Assembly (NCBI RefSeq): GCF_013284245.2
Contig: NZ_CP085876.1
Coordinates: 396,501 to 460,500 of the forward strand
From: Brevibacillus sp. DP1.3A
GTDB lineage: Bacteria > Bacillota > Bacilli > Brevibacillales > Brevibacillaceae
Direction of reading: 5' to 3'
DNA length: 64,000 nt
The position numbers and the translations under genes were made by a program. The notes under the pieces are model-generated. The model was not told the origin of the DNA, did not search any database, and saw nothing but the letters and a program-made list of their open reading frames with translations. Below are positions 60,747 to 64,000 of this stretch, piece after piece; the stretch's first letter is position 1; every line of letters starts with the position of its first letter.

Positions 60747-62384
60747 CTATTCCTTCAATGCTTTCCCATTTTGCAAGAGAGACTGGATGCAACGAGGAAG
60801 CATGTCTTTTAACGTTTCGAATGCATAGTCGATGTCCAGACGCTCTGTCCACTGATGGGCGTCACGTCCGACTGGACCGAGGTTCATGACAGGTACATCA
60901 AAAGCTTCGAGCTCCTGAAGCGGAATGGAGTAGCCGTTGTCCCATAAAGGCATGTTCGCTACCAATGGCTTCATGGATGCCGCCGGATATTGGAGTCCGA
61001 CGTAGCTTAAGTCAGAGATACCGCCAAAGTAGTTTTGTTTGACCAAATTGACCTGGTGATGATCTCTCGCGTATGCTTTCATCTCTTCCATCGTTTGCTG
61101 GATCAGAGGCTGATTGCGCGAGCTAACTGCCGGGTAAAACGGTGGTGCGAAGAACAAGATCATCATCGGCGACAGTTCTTTGCACAGAATCGCTAATTGA
61201 TCCACCAGCTCGATCGTGGTGTCGCGATCGTCCTTGTCGCCGCGATTGGTGATCACATCTGCTTCCAGCTGGCGAAGCTTTTCTTCCCCGTACGTTTTCT
61301 TCGCATAGGCATACAGTTCTTCGTAAGTCATGACGGAAATGGACAGATCCCGCGGGCTAAAAGGCGCAAAGTTGGCAAACTGGCTCGCGTGCTTGAGGTA
61401 ATTTTGCTTCATGCGCTCTGCGACATTTTTTGCCGATTCCAGCAGCGGCTCTACGACATCCTCCATTTGCTTTTCCAGCAGGAACAGGTTGAACAGCGTC
61501 ACAGCACGATGCGGAATTTGCACAGAGTACTCTTTTTTCAGATCCTTTTGAATCAGGTTCGTTGGCGGAGGAGATGCTTCTCCCTCGACGACCTCGCAGA
61601 AGGATGTGTTCAGCTCGAGCTCACATGTAATTTGAGAGGCCATGTAATTGCCGTTTAACCCAGCAAAAGGCTCACCGACATGTGTTTCTTTGCCGTAGCA
61701 GAGGAAGCCTGGCAGCACTTTTCCGATAGAGCCTGTGTACAAGTACGTATTCGTATCCCCTGGATAGCGGGTAAACATCGGCTCGGAGTTGAGCACGGTC
61801 GTGTAGCTCAGGTCGAACTCTTCGGCGATTTTCAGCAGTGCTGGGACTGCTGCACGCATCCCGACAGAATTTACCTCTTCGTCAGGGACGGTCAGAAGCA
61901 AAATGTTGCCGTCGAACTCTCCAGCAATCGCTTGCTCAATCATCGACATGTGCAGTGTTAGTCCGCATTTCATATCCATGGTGCCACGGCCAAACAGCCA
62001 GTTGCCGGTACGAATATCCTGTTGAACGTCTGCTGGCATATCCGCTTGGTTTTGTTGGAAGAGAGGAGTGAGGGTCTTCGGATCAAAAGCATGCTTCATC
62101 CAGGCGCCGTAATCCTCGACATCGACCACATCAAAATGGCTGACGAGAATAACGGTGTCTCGTACACCTTCTTTTTTAACCAGAGCAGTGACAAAATGGC
62201 GCCCGTCCCCGGTCGGATTCGCACGCACATGATCGGGATTGGCTTGATAATAAGGCAGGGTGCGCAGCTGATCGACGACGTAGCCAGGCAAGTCCTTCTC
62301 GGCAGATGATCCTGTAATGCTTGGGATGCTTACCAAATTGCACAAGAGATCAACGAGTTGCTCTTTTGATTGCCATTTTTGCAT
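60747..62384 (-). CDS. rocB: RocB-type M20 family peptidase (arginine utilization)
   Basis: 545 residues, as in B. subtilis RocB. M20 landmarks: ILVSHFDVVDVEDYG (metal His/Asp), LFGRGTMDMKCGLTLHM (bridging Asp) and VPDEEVNSVGMRAA (catalytic Glu-Glu). RBS GGAGG eight bases before ATG. RocB is linked to arginine use but its reaction is not established. It is co-directional with the IclR gene and divergent from a dimethylarginine hydrolase gene. Confidence 0.9.
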   Translation of the reverse strand: MQKWQSKEQLVDLLCNLVSIPSITGSSAEKDLPGYVVDQLRTLPYYQANPDHVRANPTGDGRHFVTALVKKEGVRDTVILVSHFDVVDVEDYGAWMKHAFDPKTLTPLFQQNQADMPADVQQDIRTGNWLFGRGTMDMKCGLTLHMSMIEQAIAGEFDGNILLLTVPDEEVNSVGMRAAVPALLKIAEEFDLSYTTVLNSEPMFTRYPGDTNTYLYTGSIGKVLPGFLCYGKETHVGEPFAGLNGNYMASQITCELELNTSFCEVVEGEASPPPTNLIQKDLKKEYSVQIPHRAVTLFNLFLLEKQMEDVVEPLLESAKNVAERMKQNYLKHASQFANFAPFSPRDLSISVMTYEELYAYAKKTYGEEKLRQLEADVITNRGDKDDRDTTIELVDQLAILCKELSPMMILFFAPPFYPAVSSRNQPLIQQTMEEMKAYARDHHQVNLVKQNYFGGISDLSYVGLQYPAASMKPLVANMPLWDNGYSIPLQELEAFDVPVMNLGPVGRDAHQWTERLDIDYAFETLKDMLPRCIQSLLQNGKALKE

Positions 62385-62442
62385 AAAAAACGCCTCCGTT
62401 TTCCGTATAGTGAAAACTGTTTCCGGTTAGTGGGCAAAAAAA

Positions 62443-63183
62443 TTAAGGTAAGGCACCGATCTTGTGGGAAATTTCTTTGGCACTTTGTTGGGTTTGTTCA
62501 ATGAGTGAGGACAAGAGTTGCTCGTTGATCCGATAGCTCGGAACGCCGATACTCAAAGCGCCCACGACCTTTTGGTTGACGCCGAAGATAGGAGCGGCAA
62601 TGGATGCGGTGCCCTCGGTTTTCTCACCGTAGCTGACTGCATAGCCGCTTTGTCTGATTTCTGGCAGCCGTTCTAACAGCTCACGGCGTTTTTCTGCATC
62701 CGGGATTAAATCGGTCACGATTTGCTCTGCTTCGGTCGGATTCATGCTGGCGAGAATCGTTTTATTTGCCGCACCGATATGTAGCGGAATACGCTCGCCC
62801 AGATTATCCATGCTTCTGACAGACATGGGACCTTCCACTCGTTCGAGTACGATGGCATGAGAGCCCTGTGGAATGTTCAGATAGACAGTTTCTCTTACAT
62901 CTGCTGCCAATCGCTCCATGACAGTTCGGGCGACAGCGCGCATATCCATCTTGTCCAGGATGCGCAGCCCGATTTCCATCCACGTATAGCCGACCTTGTA
63001 CTGCTTGTTCTCAGGAACCTGGAGGATGAGTCCATGCTTGATGAGGCTGCTTATTAAACGGTGTACCGTACTCAGTGGTAGGTTCGTTTGTTCAGCAATT
63101 TCCGAGATGGACCAATGCTGCTTGTTTGGATCTGATACCAGGACGGAGATGATGCTCATTGCCCGGTCAATCGATTGTACCAA
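62443..63183 (-). CDS. IclR-family transcriptional regulator
   Basis: 246 residues from TTG nine bases after AGGAGG. Winged HTH at about 20-65 (WSISEIAEQTNLPLSTVHRL) and IclR ligand domain (GVNQKVVGALSIGVPSYRIN). It is divergent from the hydrolase gene and upstream of rocB, and probably controls both. Confidence 0.9.
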   Translation of the reverse strand: MVQSIDRAMSIISVLVSDPNKQHWSISEIAEQTNLPLSTVHRLISSLIKHGLILQVPENKQYKVGYTWMEIGLRILDKMDMRAVARTVMERLAADVRETVYLNIPQGSHAIVLERVEGPMSVRSMDNLGERIPLHIGAANKTILASMNPTEAEQIVTDLIPDAEKRRELLERLPEIRQSGYAVSYGEKTEGTASIAAPIFGVNQKVVGALSIGVPSYRINEQLLSSLIEQTQQSAKEISHKIGALP

Positions 63184-63253
63184 CGTGGGTTACCTCCTGG
63201 CTTTGTTGCATAGTGACTGCTCGTTGAATGTCACGCCAGCTTAATATGACCTC

Positions 63254-63282
63254 AATCTATCAGAATTTTTCAGCCGAATCAA
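63254..63282 (-). promoter_or_regulatory. Promoter of the IclR gene
   Basis: On the minus strand TTGATT, 17 bases and TAGATT. Confidence 0.5.
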
Positions 63283-63309
63283 TATAATTCAGACTAGATA
63301 AAAATTCGT

Positions 63310-63339
63310 TGACAAAAAATTTGAAACTATTTTACATTA
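63310..63339 (+). promoter_or_regulatory. Promoter of the dimethylarginine hydrolase gene
   Basis: TTGACA, 18 bases and TACATT. It implies a leader of about 190 nt with small hairpins (ATTCC/GGAAT, CTGAG/CTCAG) and a long-range pairing GTGGCGA with TCGCCCAC. No known riboswitch was recognised. The 352-bp gap otherwise holds only the divergent IclR promoter. Confidence 0.55.
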
Positions 63340-63535
63340 AGAGTGTAATTTTGTATTGCAGAAGTGATTCCACAATGCGGAATATTTCTGAGTGATTGCT
63401 CAGAGGAAAATGAATGCAACATGGTGGCGATGAACAAGCAAAAGCAGCAGATGAGGAAGCGTTTACATGCTCGTTTCTCCGTCGCCCACTGTTAGACAAA
63501 AGCAAGATTCGAAAACAGAAGGGAGATCTATCATC

Positions 63536-64000
63536 ATGAAATTTTCACGTGCGATTGTAAGAAAACCGGGAAAGAGTTATGTAAATGGTTTGACGACTTC
63601 TGATTTGGGTTCACCTGATTTTGAACTTGCTCTCAAACAGCATGCCGCTTATGTAGAAGCGCTGAAACAGACAGGTCTGGATGTAACCGTTCTGGAAGCG
63701 GACGAGCGTTTCCCGGATTCTACGTTTGTGGAAGATACAGCTGTCCTCACGGAAAAGTGCGCCGTCATCACCAATCCTGGTGCAGAAAGCCGCAATGGTG
63801 AAATTGAGGATATGAAATTGGTGCTTCCTCGTTTTTATGACACGATTGAATATATTCAGGCCCCTGGCTTCCTCGATGGTGGAGACGTGATGCAGGTAGA
63901 TAACCATTTCTATGTCGGTCTGTCGACACGCACCAATGAAGAAGGAGCCATCCAGTTCCGCGAGATTCTCTCCAAATACGGGTATGAAGTCACCATTGTT
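63536..64000 (+). CDS. N(G),N(G)-dimethylarginine dimethylaminohydrolase (DDAH), 3' truncated by the window
   Basis: 155 codons are present. The guanidine-modifying fold shows FSRAIVRKPGKSYVNGLT, the substrate-binding FVEDTAVL (Glu/Asp) and FLDGGDVMQVDNHFYVGLS. The catalytic Cys would lie beyond the end. It hydrolyses methylated arginine to citrulline; arginine deiminase-like relatives act on arginine. RBS GAAGGGAG before ATG. It pairs with rocB and an IclR gene in an arginine-related group. Confidence 0.9.
   Translation, partial: MKFSRAIVRKPGKSYVNGLTTSDLGSPDFELALKQHAAYVEALKQTGLDVTVLEADERFPDSTFVEDTAVLTEKCAVITNPGAESRNGEIEDMKLVLPRFYDTIEYIQAPGFLDGGDVMQVDNHFYVGLSTRTNEEGAIQFREILSKYGYEVTIV

Noticed and set aside
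63346-63535. T-box or known riboswitch in the DDAH leader
   Set aside because: No T-box sequence (TGGNACCRCG), no specifier stem and no terminator; the hairpins seen fit no class I know.

Overview
The window looks like chromosomal DNA of an aerobic, spore-forming, motile Bacillales bacterium, most likely Brevibacillus (inferred from protein style and gene content; no marker gene is present to prove it). Supporting signs are strong AGGAGG ribosome-binding sites, frequent TTG/GTG starts, Gram-positive signal peptides and lipoboxes, an mtlA-mtlR-mtlF-mtlD set, Spo0E-like phosphatases, RocB, and a Firmicutes-type ethanolamine locus. No rRNA, tRNA, CRISPR array or intact insertion sequence was seen.

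Layout. 0-8.4 kb: end of a glycolate/D-lactate oxidase gene, fhs, a c-di-GMP-I riboswitch ahead of a chemoreceptor gene, a secreted cyclohexadienyl-dehydratase-like binding protein, a DEAD-box RNA helicase with an attenuator-like leader, and a PepSY protein. 8.5-15.8 kb: mannitol PTS operon mtlA-mtlR-mtlF-mtlD followed directly by ptsI and ptsH. 15.9-22 kb: sulfatase, YeiH-type membrane protein with divergent LysR regulator, and a two-component system. 22.2-25 kb: three tandem paralogues of a secreted repeat protein, each behind a similar structured leader.

25.1-38 kb: ethanolamine utilization microcompartment. Shell genes eutL, a eutK-like gene, eutM, eutN and eutS sit with eutE, a pduL/eutD gene, a possible cargo protein, eutP, the eutW-eutV antitermination system, eutA, eutB, eutC and a terminal malate dehydrogenase. 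Ethanolamine ammonia-lyase (EutBC, reactivated by EutA) makes acetaldehyde, EutE converts it to acetyl-CoA and PduL to acetyl-phosphate. Two leaders, before eutL and before eutA, carry a hexaloop hairpin overlapping a terminator, as expected for EutV control. EutH, EutT, EutQ and EutG are not in the window.

38-48.4 kb: a more AT-rich accessory stretch. It starts with a 200-bp foldback element, then two copies of a cassette encoding an HTH-TPR (RRNPP-like) regulator and a Spo0E-like phosphatase. The first copy also carries a 38-codon secreted-peptide gene. A decayed Spo0E-like fragment lies in the second copy. Next come a secreted HNH-like toxin with a SUKH immunity gene, gene remnants, and several small secreted or membrane proteins. 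This cassette is the best candidate for a little-described system: a peptide quorum-sensing receptor coupled to a sporulation phosphatase.

48.4-64 kb: ECF sigma factor with its DUF4179-type membrane partner, a secreted HAD phosphatase under apparent CcpA control, an M29-like aminopeptidase, cardiolipin synthase, a Rieske oxygenase, an NCS2 purine/xanthine permease, a second foldback element, a Fur-box siderophore-binding lipoprotein with an AraC-binding-protein fusion regulator, OsmC, and an arginine-related group (rocB, an IclR regulator, and the start of a dimethylarginine dimethylaminohydrolase gene).
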